From: Agapetus fuscipes
Taxonomy: Eukaryota; Arthropoda; Insecta; Trichoptera; Glossosomatidae
Length of the DNA: 64,000 nt
NCBI GenBank assembly: GCA_951799405.1
Contig: OX637345.1
Coordinates: 5,394,001-5,458,000 of the forward strand
Direction of reading: 5' to 3'
Shown here: in pieces, positions 1 to 9,327 of the stretch
Layout: the number at the start of each line of letters is the position of its first letter
Position numbering within the stretch: the stretch's first letter is position 1
Made by a program: the position numbers and the translations under genes
The notes under the pieces: generated by a model
Seen by the model: only the letters and a program-made list of their open reading frames with translations
Told to the model about the DNA's origin: nothing
Database searches by the model: none

Positions 1-150
1 TTTTTAGTTTGTGCTTCCACATGCTGCTTGCGTACTTACAAGACACAATAAACCTCACTTTGCAACTCATGCCGGGTATCCCTGACTCTGGGGTGGCATT
101 AGCAAAATTGAACTAAGTTTGTACAGCATGCTTTTGAAAAATAAAAATAC
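1..150 (-). mobile_element. RTE-A 3' UTR fragment, divergent
   Basis: Reads on the minus strand as the dispersed RTE-A 3' UTR, with recognisable blocks for the GCATG region, the CCTGACTCTGG/GGGTGGCATT block and a TACAGCATG block. It is cut by the window edge and well diverged. Confidence 0.45.
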
Positions 151-409
151 TTGCCATTGCTAGAATGTACTCTTCACTAAGTGCACAATGTATATTAAAA
201 AGAGAAATAGGCAAAAGTAAAGCAGCTTTCTTGGAGACGCTGTTTCTGCCAAGCAAGGCTGTCTTTGTTTGAATAATTAAGCAAAACGGCAGAATATGTT
301 GCTGTGAGATAAACTAAAACGACCAAAAGATACAGTTTATTCTTGGATGGAATTATATAGAGGATTTTCGTCTTAAAATAAAACATCTTAACTGCTCATT
401 TTGTACACG
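151..409. other. AT-rich sequence, nothing recognised
   Basis: No conserved protein, RNA or repeat was recognised. A 63-codon minus-strand open frame here is not supported by composition or homology. Confidence 0.4.
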
Positions 410-470
410 ATATTAAGCTACACATGTAGGGTAACTTCTTGTCGCGTTTTCTCCGAAGGAGTAGGGGAAA
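410..470 (-). mobile_element. SINE-1 3' end fragment
   Basis: Matches the 3' end of SINE-1 in reverse, with the TAAGCTACACAT.TAG block and the CTTGTCGCGTT block also seen at 22262-22320. Directly abuts an RTE-A tail piece. Confidence 0.5.
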
Positions 471-612
471 GTCAAAGTAAGGCGGCAGGAATGGCAAGGT
501 TTATGTTCATTTGAGGTTTTGTTTATTTGTATGCACACATGCAGAATGTGTAGGCGCGAACCTACATGCGCCCGTCTGTGGGCATGCATTTAATATGAGC
601 CTTAAATTCTGC
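471..612 (+). mobile_element. RTE-A 3' UTR fragment
   Basis: Contains the ordered RTE-A 3' UTR blocks TTCATTTGAGGTTT, ACACATGCAG, GCGCGAAC and GTGGGCATGCATTTAATATG on the plus strand. No coding part is present. Confidence 0.6.
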
Positions 613-921
613 CCTCCTTATTGCAAACGCAGTACTTGCAAAATGGCAGTTTGGAGATAAACGAATGCTGCAGATCTTTTTAGCTAAATCAATACTTTTG
701 TGTAAGTACTGCGTTTTTCCTTTAATAAAACACATAGTTATAGGTAATAAGAAAAAACATGTATTTTTTTTGTATAGAAAGCTCAAGTCCAGGAGATGTA
801 ATTTTTACAAAAAAGTGAAAATCTCAAAAGTGTCGATTACTGCAATTGCAATTAGCAGGGCAGAAATGTATATATATCTTTGCAGCTTAGATAATAGGTT
901 ATAGTATTTTTTTAACATTTA

Positions 922-1140
922 AGGCGGCCGGCTTTACGCTAACCACTTCACTTGAAATAGGGTTTCTCAGCTGTTGAAGGGGCTAGTTTTCATATTTTGT
1001 GAAGGCTGAGTAAACCATGCCGGTATTTTATTTTGGGTTTGAATTAAGCACCGACATGGGAAATCATTTCTTATACTCTCGTTGGGATTCAAACTGGAAC
1101 TCTCAGTATGGAATGCAAGCACTGAGCTATCGGACAAATA
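922..1140 (-). mobile_element. SINE-1 copy, nearly full length
   Basis: Minus-strand SINE-1. The tRNA-like head lies at the right end (reverse of GATAGCTCAGT, with the B-box GGTTTGAATCC-like block changed to an A-rich version). The body includes the TACTCAGCCTTCACAA and ACCAGCC blocks and the conserved AAGTGGTT.GCGT.AGG.CGG block at the left. Compare the best copy at 49733-50085. Confidence 0.7.
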
Positions 1141-1504
1141 ATATTCCAGTATTTTCAATAAATAACATTGGTATCGCTACAATTTTCAATCCGTTTAATA
1201 TTTTGCTTCTCCCGTTCCCATTTTAACACACCCATAAACACTCCCTCACTCTTCACACCCAACTGATTCTACTTTGCACGTGGCTCTGCAATATTTTAAG
1301 CTCTGGGTGGTTCCACCCATACCCAGTTATACGGCTTCTTAATGCCCGAGCTCCTTGAAGTCGTTTGTAATTGAATCAGCGTGTAGAAGGGTCGACAGGC
1401 CTGACGAAATGTCCTTTGAGCCAAAAAGAAATGTACTTAAATACATATACAAATCATAAGTTATATATTTTTAATATCTACAATCTAAGTTGCAAGGAAA
1501 TATT

Positions 1505-1545
1505 CACGTTAAATGATGACCTATAAGGTCCAAAACGTTAGTAAA
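1505..1545 (+). ncRNA. degenerate hammerhead-like motif
   Basis: Sequence reads TGATGA, then a GACC/GGTC hairpin (GACCTATAAGGTC), then CAAA where GAAA is expected, then the palindromic stem-III sequence AACGTT. The first core C and the GAAA guanine are lost, so catalysis is unlikely. It sits between two pieces of a minus-strand RTE-A tail (tail start near 1480, body from 1705), as if the hammerhead-bearing element had inserted there. Confidence 0.4.
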
Positions 1546-1704
1546 TTAAAAAAAAACTTTTTAAGTAAATATAAGTGAAAATATAATAATAAAAAATATA
1601 TAAAAAAAAAAAAGTGAAAATAAACAGTGTTTGATTTGAATTAATCCTAAAAATTATAATTTAAAATACACAAACAATACAAAATGTATGTTTAAAAATC
1701 ATAT

Positions 1705-1890
1705 AAAATGAATGTCTGTGCTTACAAATGCTGCATGTGTAGGTACTAAAAAAAATAAAATCCAAACCTCAAATAAGCCCTGCAACTTTTGCGGACTTTC
1801 CCTGAAACAGGGGAGACATTGGCAAAGAGAACCATTTTTAACAGTATGGGTGGTTAGCCTCATACCAACCTATAAGTCAAGGAAAAGATA
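1705..1890 (-). mobile_element. RTE-A 3' UTR fragment
   Basis: Minus-strand RTE-A 3' UTR with the TGAAACAGGGG, ACATTGGCAAAG, ACAGTATGGGTGGT and CCAACCTATAAGTCAAGGAA blocks. The outer tail (AATCTAAGTTGCAAGG near 1482) is separated from it by about 200 AT-rich bases. Confidence 0.65.
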
Positions 1891-2640
1891 AATATGACGA
1901 AAATCTAAACTACAGGATTTTCACATTTTGTTTAATGTTTTCTCCCGTAGAAAATAGTAAAAAAAGGTGCATTTATCTGAGAAACCCATGTTAGCTTAAT
2001 ATGCCACTTTTTCAGTTTTACCTTTAAGGTCTCGATATGCTCCGCTATTTTTAAAATATTTCATTAGAAAGTTTCTGCATTTTTTTTTTACTACAATAAG
2101 AAGTAACAGAGCGATATATTTTTTACTCTCCCAGGTGAAATTGGCACGACTTGTTTTTAGCGCGTCGGATGATTTATGCAAAAGCCAATAGCGCTTACCT
2201 TTCAAACAAAGAAATTTAATAATAAAAAAAATACGCAAGCGCCCTTCAAGTCGACGCCGGCACATAAATATATAACGGGACTTGAAAATTTTACGATCAT
2301 TCTCGACGTTTCTTCAACGCAATAAGAGTTATGCTGTTTTAACGTTCGATGTTACGCCGAAGAACAAAAAGACCTGAAATAATTTAATCTAAGTTGCAAG
2401 CGTGTATTTTTACATTCATTTTTTTACGAATCTTATATATAAAAATCTAGGGGGTATTTGCGTCTGTTTTTTTCGAATTTGCAAAAATGATTTTCTACAA
2501 AGTGTTTCTATTGACGGACTGAACTAACGCTCATATCTAGAATTTTTGGTGTTTGTTTGTCTGTTTGTTTGTTTGTTTGTATATTTGTACCATTATAGGC
2601 GCCCAGACCGCTCGCAGCACGATGCTAAATATGTAATATA
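1891..2640. other. AT-rich sequence with short RTE-A tail scrap
   Basis: Holds an isolated AATCTAAGTTGCAAG tail scrap near 2387-2402 and a (GTTT)n run near 2550-2578. Near 2298-2325 the minus strand has GAAACGTCGAGAATG, which resembles the 3' half of the hammerhead-like core without a stem II. Nothing else is recognised. Confidence 0.35.
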
Positions 2641-2645
2641 TTATA

Positions 2646-2870
2646 AGTTGATGATGATGATGATTTGTATAGCGCCGTTTCGTGACTACTGCAACTGCAA
2701 GGGCGCTTTCAGGCTTGACGCGGCGGTGAAGAAATGGGTCTTCATTCCCTTCTTGAAGCTCTCGATCCCTTCCTTGGCGCCACTTCAGGAGGCAGCTGGT
2801 TCCAAGTGGACGGTCCAGCAACGGCGAAAGCGCGGTCTCCGAACACTGTGCTTCTTTTTTTGCAATGTGT
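2646..2870 (-). pseudogene. L2-like LINE, reverse transcriptase C-terminal end
   Basis: Minus-strand translation gives FGDRAFAVAG..TWNQLPPEV, the RAF.VA.P..WN.LP signature of the extreme C-terminus of L2/CR1-type LINE proteins, followed by frameshifts. The 3' end is an (ATC)n-type microsatellite (ATGATGATGATG on the plus strand at about 2650). The copy is heavily 5'-truncated, like the others at 24.8, 38.3, 45.4 and 55.4 kb. Clade assignment is from the motif only. Confidence 0.6.
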
Positions 2871-3103
2871 GCTAACAAAAGTTGAGTGTGGTTTGCATGT
2901 GTTAGTTTAACAATCAATCTATTACATCTCTAGGAACCTAATAATATTTGCATTTGTTCGATATTAATTAAGTGTTGAATTGCATATTTTGGTGAAATCC
3001 CATATTCCGAGAGTGAGCTTAATAATTTGTATAAATTAGGATCAAGATCCCCTGGAGAGACAAATATAAATCAGCCGTCGTACTGTTAAATTAATGAACC
3101 GCA

Positions 3104-4607
3104 CCGAACCGTCTAATCTAATCTAATCTAATCTAAGCTGCAAAGATATATATCATTTAAGATTTATACTAAATGCATTCCCACAAGCAGATATGTATAA
3201 TTTCGCGCTAACACATGCCGCATGTGGACCTACAATATAAAAACCCAATCTCAAATGAACATAAGCCTTGCAACTCTTGCCGTCCTTCCCTGAAACAGGG
3301 GTGACATTGGCAAAGTGAACCAATTTTTATATTATGGGTGGTCAGCCGCATAACAACCTATAAGTCAAGGAACATACATGACAAATTACATTTTTTAAAA
3401 TCAAAGAATAAAAATAACAATATATACATGGACATAAAAAACTAAATCATAAAACCAAATTCACTTTTACAAACCCTAGCCGCCAACATCACAGATCAAC
3501 CGCCATTTCTTTCTATCCTTGCATACTTCTTTCATTTCCTCCAGAGTCATAACCTTCTTCATACAAGCTCTTCTTTTATTATGACTCTGGATATTCCATT
3601 CATTCGCAATTTCGGATATTTGGTCCATCCATACCTTTTTTCGGTCTTCCTCTACCACGACATCCATCTATTCTACCAACATATACTTTCTTCGTCAGTC
3701 TTTCCTCATTCATTCTCTCCATATGCCCAAACCATTTTAACAAACTTCTTTTAATCTTCACTTTCACACTTTCTTTTGCACCACATTCTTTTCTTACTAA
3801 ATCATTCCTCACCCTGTCACTCCGTTTTTTCCCAATCATACTTCTTAGAAAGTCCATTTCAACAGTATGGACTTTACTAATTTCACTTTCATTCACCGTC
3901 CAGGCCTCGCTTCCATACATCAAGGTGGGTAAAAGTATGCCACTGCGTACCGCCAATCGAGCATTTTTAGAAATGTTTTGATTTTTGGCGATACAAGCTG
4001 TGGCACCCAGTACACACCTGCCCTTCATTACTCTTCTTTCAAGTTCACCTGTCATTCTTCCATCTTTCTCAAACTTACTTCCCAAGTATACAAACTCATT
4101 TACCACATCAACATTCATTCCGTTTATTCTAAATTCGTAGTTCGTATTTTCTTCATTTCTTTCAAAAATCAAAACTTTCGTCTTACTTGCATTCAATTTC
4201 AAATAATTACCTAGCAGAGCTTCGTTCAATCTAGAGAGCATCGTTTGCAATTCTACTGCTGAGTCCGATACAAGAACAGCATCATCCGCATACAGTAGAA
4301 CACTCACTTTGCTCTCTCCTATCATTAATCCACAATCATCAAGTCTAGCATCTCGAACACACTTGTCCATGACTATGTTAAATAGCCATGGGCTCATCAC
4401 ACATCCTTGCCTTACACCCTTAAAAACTTCAAACCATTCACTATACTCATCATCAATACGAACACATGCTGTACTATTTTCATAGTTTGCATGCACCGCA
4501 CCTAGGAGAGCCCCATTCACTCCGTATGCTTTCAAAACATCCCATAACATACCTCTGTCGTGTCCCATAATGTCCCATAATGTCCCATAACATAACCGTC
4601 GTGTGTG
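3104..4607 (-). mobile_element. RTE-A LINE, longest copy, with 17-bp target-site duplication
   Basis: A 1.5-kb 5'-truncated non-LTR retrotransposon on the minus strand. From its 5' side (right) it holds a reverse-transcriptase reading frame, a stop near 3476, a 3' UTR of about 350 bp and a (TAATC)n tail at 3113-3137. The 17-bp direct repeat TAAATTAATGAACCGCA flanks it at 3087-3103 and 4608-4624, as expected of target-primed reverse transcription. The truncated 5' junction carries a triplicated AATGTCCCAT. Its 3' UTR is the source of the dispersed RTE-A tail repeats in this window. Confidence 0.88.
3476..4568 (-). pseudogene. RTE-A reverse transcriptase, C-terminal half, frameshifted
   Basis: About 385 codons of the RT and C-terminal region of an RTE-like LINE polyprotein. 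It would catalyse target-primed reverse transcription, but the N-terminal endonuclease and RT fingers are missing. Visible motifs are GVRQGCVMSP at residues 51-60 from the first in-frame Met, the catalytic YADD at about 93-96, EFVYLGSKFEKDGR, PTLMYGSEAW, and WFGHMERM near the C-terminus. The frame shifts at a T6 run at 3636-3641: this copy has one base more than the plus-strand copy at 22565-22783, where the join is in frame. The second frame then continues to KKWRLICDVGG and stop. The first Met is not a true start because the copy is 5'-truncated. Confidence 0.88.
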
Positions 4608-4868
4608 TAAATTAATGAACCGCAGTTTTGATCAAGTAGAATTCGCTAAAAAACATATCAATATTTTGAAAATACATTTGCAAAAAGCATCTTCTTAATT
4701 GATCAGAAATAAGTATGTATATTGTCAGTTTTGTATTTTTATTTAATTCAGTAAATTATTAATAAATAATTAATTAGGAATAAATGAAAAAAGGTTTTCC
4801 AAATAAATAATCCAAAGTTTTTTTAAAACTTGAATTTCAAATGGTAAATGTATTGTTACTCTTGCCAC

Positions 4869-5310
4869 CTATCCTTGAAAGAAAAAGAAAATAGAAATGC
4901 TATACAGTAAATGGCTGACAGGAAAAACTCTGGATAGAGTTAAGAATGAATGACTTAAGGAAAAATGTAAAATTAAAGAGGGTGTGAAAGTTAAGGTAAA
5001 AAATAATCTATTGAAATGGTTTGGACATGTGGAAAGAAAGAATGATGAAAAACTGACAAAGTTTATAAACACAGAAGTGTGTGTGTAAAAAAGTGGTAAG
5101 AGACGACCGAGAAAGGTATGGTGTGGTCAAATTGAGAATATTGTGAAAGAATGGGATGTAAAAAGTGAGCGTAAAAGGTAAAAATGTACGAAAAACTTGA
5201 TGGATATGAATGAATTGAAAGAGATATGTAAGGATTGAAAGTAATTAAGGCAGTTCTGCAGAGGCTTTGGCCACCCCTAGTGGAATGGCGACAGAGTTAC
5301 AGTTACAGTG
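4869..5310 (+). pseudogene. RTE-B LINE C-terminal remnant
   Basis: Plus-strand degraded RT C-terminus. Stretches read KWFGHVERK, DEKLTK and RRPRKVWCDQIENI, matching the minus-strand RTE-B frame at 6913-7209, but several stop codons interrupt it. It ends in GGCCACCCCTAGTGGAA and the repeat tail GTTACAGTTACAG, which define the RTE-B 3' end. Non-functional. Confidence 0.7.
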
Positions 5311-5728
5311 TACAAGTACACAAAGGTGAACACATTTAGAGAAAAGTAGCAATATATTCTGCATGGAGAACTCAATATTTGTGAGAAATCCAGTAAATCA
5401 ATTCAATATAAAGTTTTATGTCGCGCTGACTTCTACAGAATTTTCCAGAAAGGTGAGATGAGCAAACATGTGTGACTTTAGTTCGCAGAAAATTTGGATA
5501 AAAAATAGTGTTTTTTTTGTCTGAGTGGGAAAATATGCGAGCATAGTGTTTTTACACTGAAAACTAACAAGACTGTCTGGAAATGGGTTTTTATAACTGG
5601 GTGAGATTGAGTTGACAGATCGCCCATGACAAAAAAACCTTCATCATTCAAACGACGAGTTCAGACAAAATATCTACCAGTTACATATGTTTAATGTATT
5701 CTTAATGAATTTGTGAAGAAAAGAAAAA
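5311..5728. other. unique-looking AT-rich sequence
   Basis: No gene or repeat recognised between the RTE-B tail and the SINE-1 fragment. Confidence 0.35.
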
Positions 5729-5810
5729 ACGCCAACCACTTCAGTTGCAGTGGGGGGTTTACCAGCACCCGAGGGGGCTGGTACTCATTTCTTGTGAAGG
5801 ATGAGAAGAG
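5729..5810 (-). mobile_element. SINE-1 fragment
   Basis: Contains the reverse of the SINE-1 body block (ACGCCAACCACTTCAGTTG, GAGGGGGCTGGTACTCATTT, TTGTGAAGG). The tRNA-like head is missing. Confidence 0.65.
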
Positions 5811-6041
5811 CATTTACGTAAAATCTCGATCGCGTGATTAGAAAAAGATATGGATACTTAATCACTAACAAAAACTGCTGTCGTACCTTCCATATATTTT
5901 TATATTTCGTTTGCGATACGATATAGATAGAGAGTTTATTTGTTGCAGAGCCACTGGTTACTAACGACTCAAAGCTGAAAAATGTGGTGAAAGATGAAGA
6001 AGAGTAAAGTGATAATGAAATCCATACGTAAATGGTCAAAA

Positions 6042-6132
6042 TTATAGCGCGAACTTATACGTGTCTGCTGGTGAAAATGCATGTACGGTGAATCTTTAAT
6101 GTAACATATATTTGCAACTTAGATTAGATTAC
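6042..6132 (+). mobile_element. RTE-A 3' terminus fragment
   Basis: Short 3' piece: GCGCGAACTTATACGTGTCTG, GAATCT, TAACATATATTTGCAACTTAG and a GATTAGATTA tail. Confidence 0.65.
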
Positions 6133-6689
6133 AAACTCGTTAAATTTTGAAGATACAATATGTTATCTAAACATACGCAAGATAATATTGTGTTTACGAG
6201 AATAAAAATGCAGTTTCATACGATATTCTGCTTATATTGATGACACTTTAAACTTCAGTTATCGGCTTAAGAATGTGTTGCCGTTAAGATAGCTCGCTTC
6301 AGTGCACCGGCTAGTGCATTATGTGGTGCAGTTTGTGCCGCAGTAAATTGCCCCGTCTGCCTCACGACTAGATCCGCCCCTCTTCAAATACATACATACA
6401 CTGCAGTACCCTGAGGCCCGGTATCTTCAACTTGCTTCACTATAACTTTTAATTTACTCAGGATACTCCGATCAAGTTCAAGATAATTTAAAACGGAAAA
6501 ATCCCAAATCGAGGCTCCCCAATTCTTAAGGGCTACGGGGTATATGTCACCTTGTTGCTTATGTCGTGGGACGCTGCAAGGAAAGGAATGATAACAATGC
6601 AATTCAAAAGCTTTTTAAACAAAAAAATGGTTAAAAAACAAATTTCGAACCTCTATAAAGCTGAAAAACGTCACAAAAAGTGTTCAGTA
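6133..6689. other. unique-looking sequence, no gene seen
   Basis: Less AT-rich around 6290-6560. A 72-codon minus-strand open frame at 6384-6602 has no recognisable motif. It is left uncalled. Confidence 0.35.
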
Positions 6690-6876
6690 CCCTTAGAACA
6701 AGTTGCAAAACTTGAGTAAAGTAAAATTTACGGAAAGTATTAAAGAGTGATTTTCCCCAAAATCTGCCGTTTTTGTTTCTTACACTTTATGGTCTTACCA
6801 AAAGAGTTACAGTGATGAAGAAAATCAAGTTCAAGCAAACGAAAACGGCAGATTTTGGGGAAAAACACTCTTTAAT

Positions 6877-7212
6877 CTGTACTGTACTGTACTGTATCCT
6901 GCCGCCGTTCCACTAGGGGTGGCCGGTACCTCCGCAGATGTGCCTCCACTTTTTTCTGTCCTTACAAACCACTTTCATTTCCTCAATATTCATCACCTTT
7001 TTTATACATACTCTTCTCTTATTCTCACTCTGCAGGTTCCATTCTTTCGCAATCTCACCTATTTGGTCTAACCATTCTTTTCTCGGCCTTCCCCTTCCGC
7101 GCTTTCCTCTGACATTTCCTTTATACACTTTCTTCGTTAGTCGTTCATCATCCATTCTTTCGAGATGTCCGAACCATCTCATCGTACTTTTTTGTACTCT
7201 CATTCTCATATT
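6877..7212 (-). mobile_element. RTE-B LINE 3' end inserted in the MITE
   Basis: Minus-strand LINE 3' end with its (TACAG)n tail at 6877-6895. It is flanked by CTCTTTAAT at 6868-6876 and CTCTTTTAAT at 7213-7222, a target-site duplication with one indel. The intact MITE at 7869-8103 shows the empty site. Confidence 0.82.
6913..7209 (-). pseudogene. RTE-B reverse transcriptase C-terminal 98 residues
   Basis: Open frame encoding the distal C-terminus of an RTE-like LINE protein. MRWFGHLERMDDERLTKKVY (residues 10-29) and GRGRPRKEWLDQIGEIAKEWN are followed by EEMKVVCKDRKKWRHICGG. This region is clearly homologous to RTE-A, differing at roughly a third of positions. The RT catalytic domain is absent because of 5' truncation, so no activity is expected. 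Confidence 0.85.
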
Positions 7213-7269
7213 CTCTTTTAATACTTTCCGTAATTTTTTATACTCAAGTGTTGCAACTCGTACTAAGGG

Positions 7270-7868
7270 TACTGTTGGCTTTATTTATTTATTATTCTTA
7301 CATACAAAATAAACACGAAAATAGTTAGTTACTAAAATGTTCACTAAATACTTACTGTCAAAATTCTGTGAGTAAAATACTTACAAAGATTTTATTAAAA
7401 TTACATTTTTGTTAACATGCCTAGAAACCTGAAATCACCGGGCCTGAGTATATAAAACAACCATTGAATGAAAACATCGGTAGAGACGAAACTACATACA
7501 TAGCTTACGGCATGTCACGTACTTTAAGACAAACCTATTAACCGAATCTGTCAACCACAGACCTGTAAAAAACATAGAATGCGTCTTAATATTTTCTATG
7601 ATTTTTGCTTCGATTCGCAATAAATAACATATGCTTTTATATTTTATAATAATAACGGTTTTTTAAGATTGAAAAATTCACTGACCACAACAATCGTAAC
7701 GTGTGCGCACAATTTCCGCGCAGAGATGACATTTTAGAAATGCCAACAATGCCGAAAAAAAAATCTAACATCTATCTCTTTTGCCTGTTATCAGTGTGGT
7801 GACACTTGGAATATCATTGTTCTCTTTCTAACTAAGGAAGTTTTATGTGGAGTTAGATTGAAACAGTT
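7270..7868. other. AT-rich sequence, nothing recognised
   Basis: Lies between the two copies of the 235-bp MITE. No gene, RNA or repeat was recognised. Confidence 0.35.
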
Positions 7869-8103
7869 CCCTTAGTACGAGTTGCAAAACTTGAGAAATG
7901 TAAAGCTTACGGCAATTATTAAAGAGTGATTTCCCTCAAATTCTGCCGTTTTTGTTCGTTTGAACTTCATATACTTCATTACTGCATTCTTTTGCTAAGA
8001 CCATATGGTGTAAGAAACAAAAACGGTAGATTTTGGGAGAAATCACTCTTCAATATTTTCCGTAAATTTTACCTTTCTCAAGTTTTGCAACTCGTACTAA
8101 GGG
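7869..8103. mobile_element. 235-bp fold-back MITE, copy 2, intact
   Basis: Terminal inverted repeats CCCTTAGTACGAGTTGCAAA and its complement at the right end are near-perfect over about 30 bp. Inner arms CTGCCGTTTTTGTT and AACAAAAACGG also pair. There is no open reading frame, so it is non-autonomous. Same family as 6690-7269. Confidence 0.8.
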
Positions 8104-8269
8104 TACAGATATAGCTTCTACTTGGTTGAAAATTAATTTCAGCTCCACTACGAGTATGTTACTCGATGGAAATAGACCATAGCTCTGACCAAATAATATA
8201 AAAGAAATCTATAACAGAGAATTTAGTGAGAGTTTTATTTTTTATACTTTTCTTTTTCTTCTTCTGCCT

Positions 8270-8500
8270 TCACTCCTGGACGTAGGCCTCCTAAAATCTT
8301 CTCCATTCCTGTCTATCGGCTGCTGTGTTCAACCATCCTCTGCCTGCAGTTCTCTTGATGCCGTCCAGCCACCTCAGTTAGGGTCTCCCCACTTTCCACT
8401 TGGACATCCTGGGTTGCCACTGGACGATCCTTTTCGGTCACCTATCATGGTCCAGCCTAGCGCCACTTTAAGCAGGCCACTCGCTGACATCAAGCACACT
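8270..8500 (-). pseudogene. LINE-C reverse transcriptase C-terminal remnant
   Basis: The minus strand shares blocks with the plus-strand remnant at 39060-39625: CTTAAAGTGGCGCTAGGCTGG, GACCATGATAGG, GCTGGACGGCATCAAGAG, GCAGAGGATGGTTGAAC and CAGCCGATAGACAGGAATGG. Both look like the distal C-terminus of LINE RT proteins (W.GH..R), broken by stops. Confidence 0.6.
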
Positions 8501-8878
8501 AGTGCGTGTATTAAAAAAAAAAGCTATGGCTGAGTTTAAGTATTGGGGAATTGGTTTAGACAAAAAAAAAATCAGTTGGCAATGTTTGGCGCACGTCTTC
8601 TAAATCAGAAGTTGCAAAAGGGGAATAAAAGAAATAGATTTCAATAAACGCTTTTCGCCTGGATTGCTCTTGACTTTTCGGATATAATTGAATTATACTC
8701 TTTCTCTTATTTATCTTGAACGAAATATAACGAAAGATGATGGAAAATAAAGGTTACACGTGGAAAGTATTTTTCGTATAAAACAAATTTTGACAATTAT
8801 ATATTTTTTTTTAAAACTGAACAATTTTAAAACTTAATTTAAATCGGATATTTAACGAACCGTTTGGAGAGAACTTAC

Positions 8879-8932
8879 ATTATTCTCTACGTTTCGTCAG
8901 CGACGTAGCCGACGTCTTCAGGAGAACATCCT
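8879..8932 (-). ncRNA. hammerhead-ribozyme-like motif (best structured copy)
   Basis: The minus strand reads TTCTC, CTGAAGA (8915-8921), one extra C, a six-pair stem II (GUCGGC with GCUGAC, one G-U), GAAA (8892-8895), ACGT and then A before GAGAA. Stem I is GAGAA/UUCUC (five pairs), stem III is the minimal AC/GT pairing, and H17 would be the A at about 8890. This matches the hammerhead scheme with a very short stem III known from Penelope-like elements. The extra nucleotide between CUGANGA and stem II, seen in all copies here, leaves self-cleavage unproven. Confidence 0.6.
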
Positions 8933-9064
8933 CTCTGTACGGCGATTGAGGATGAACAGTGAGGAAAACAAGTTTGTACATAAATGGATTGTGAAAAACG
9001 CGAAGTCAATTTATAATTATTTGTATATGACTTAATAATTTAAGGGTATAAATCTGGTCTTTCT

Positions 9065-9260
9065 CAGACTTCTTCTTTTCATGCCACTCCAATGATCGGC
9101 GATCATCATGGCTGATTTGACTTTGAATGCTGCGGCTTGAAACAGAGATTTGGTGCCTCTGCCAAATTCATTGTCGCATGTTTTTTCAGCCACGATGTCT
9201 TGCGGCGTCCCTGAGTTCTTCTCCCCTCAATCTTCCATGTTTAATAAAATGAGAATGACG
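9065..9260 (-). pseudogene. LINE-D reverse transcriptase C-terminal remnant
   Basis: Minus-strand sequence shared with 23975-24310: GATCGCCGATC, GCCGCAGCAT and ATCGTGGCTGAAAAA blocks. Mixed-frame translation gives KTSWLK and AMMIAD, which resemble the distal tail of insect LINE RT proteins. Frame breaks and stops make it non-coding. Confidence 0.5.
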
Positions 9261-9327
9261 ATATTTCTCATTTTGCATACTGCTCACTTCTTAGACTACA
9301 TACAAAAATGTAGAAAAGCACACAAAA

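Larger units (their letters stand above)
6690..7269. mobile_element. 235-bp fold-back MITE, copy 1, split by RTE-B
   Basis: Ends are inverted copies of CCCTTAG.AC.AGTTGCAA and TTGCAACTCGTACTAAGGG. The interior also folds (CCCCAAAATCTGCCGTTTT against AAAACGGCAGATTTTGGGG). A second, uninterrupted copy lies at 7869-8103, so the boundaries are well supported. The 336-bp RTE-B insertion occupies 6877-7212. A TA dinucleotide flanks both ends, which suggests but does not prove a Tc1/mariner-type origin. Confidence 0.75.

Noticed and set aside
3600..4568. Functional reverse-transcriptase gene
   Set aside because: It lacks the endonuclease and N-terminal RT region, is frameshifted at 3636-3641, and sits inside a truncated LINE with target-site duplication.
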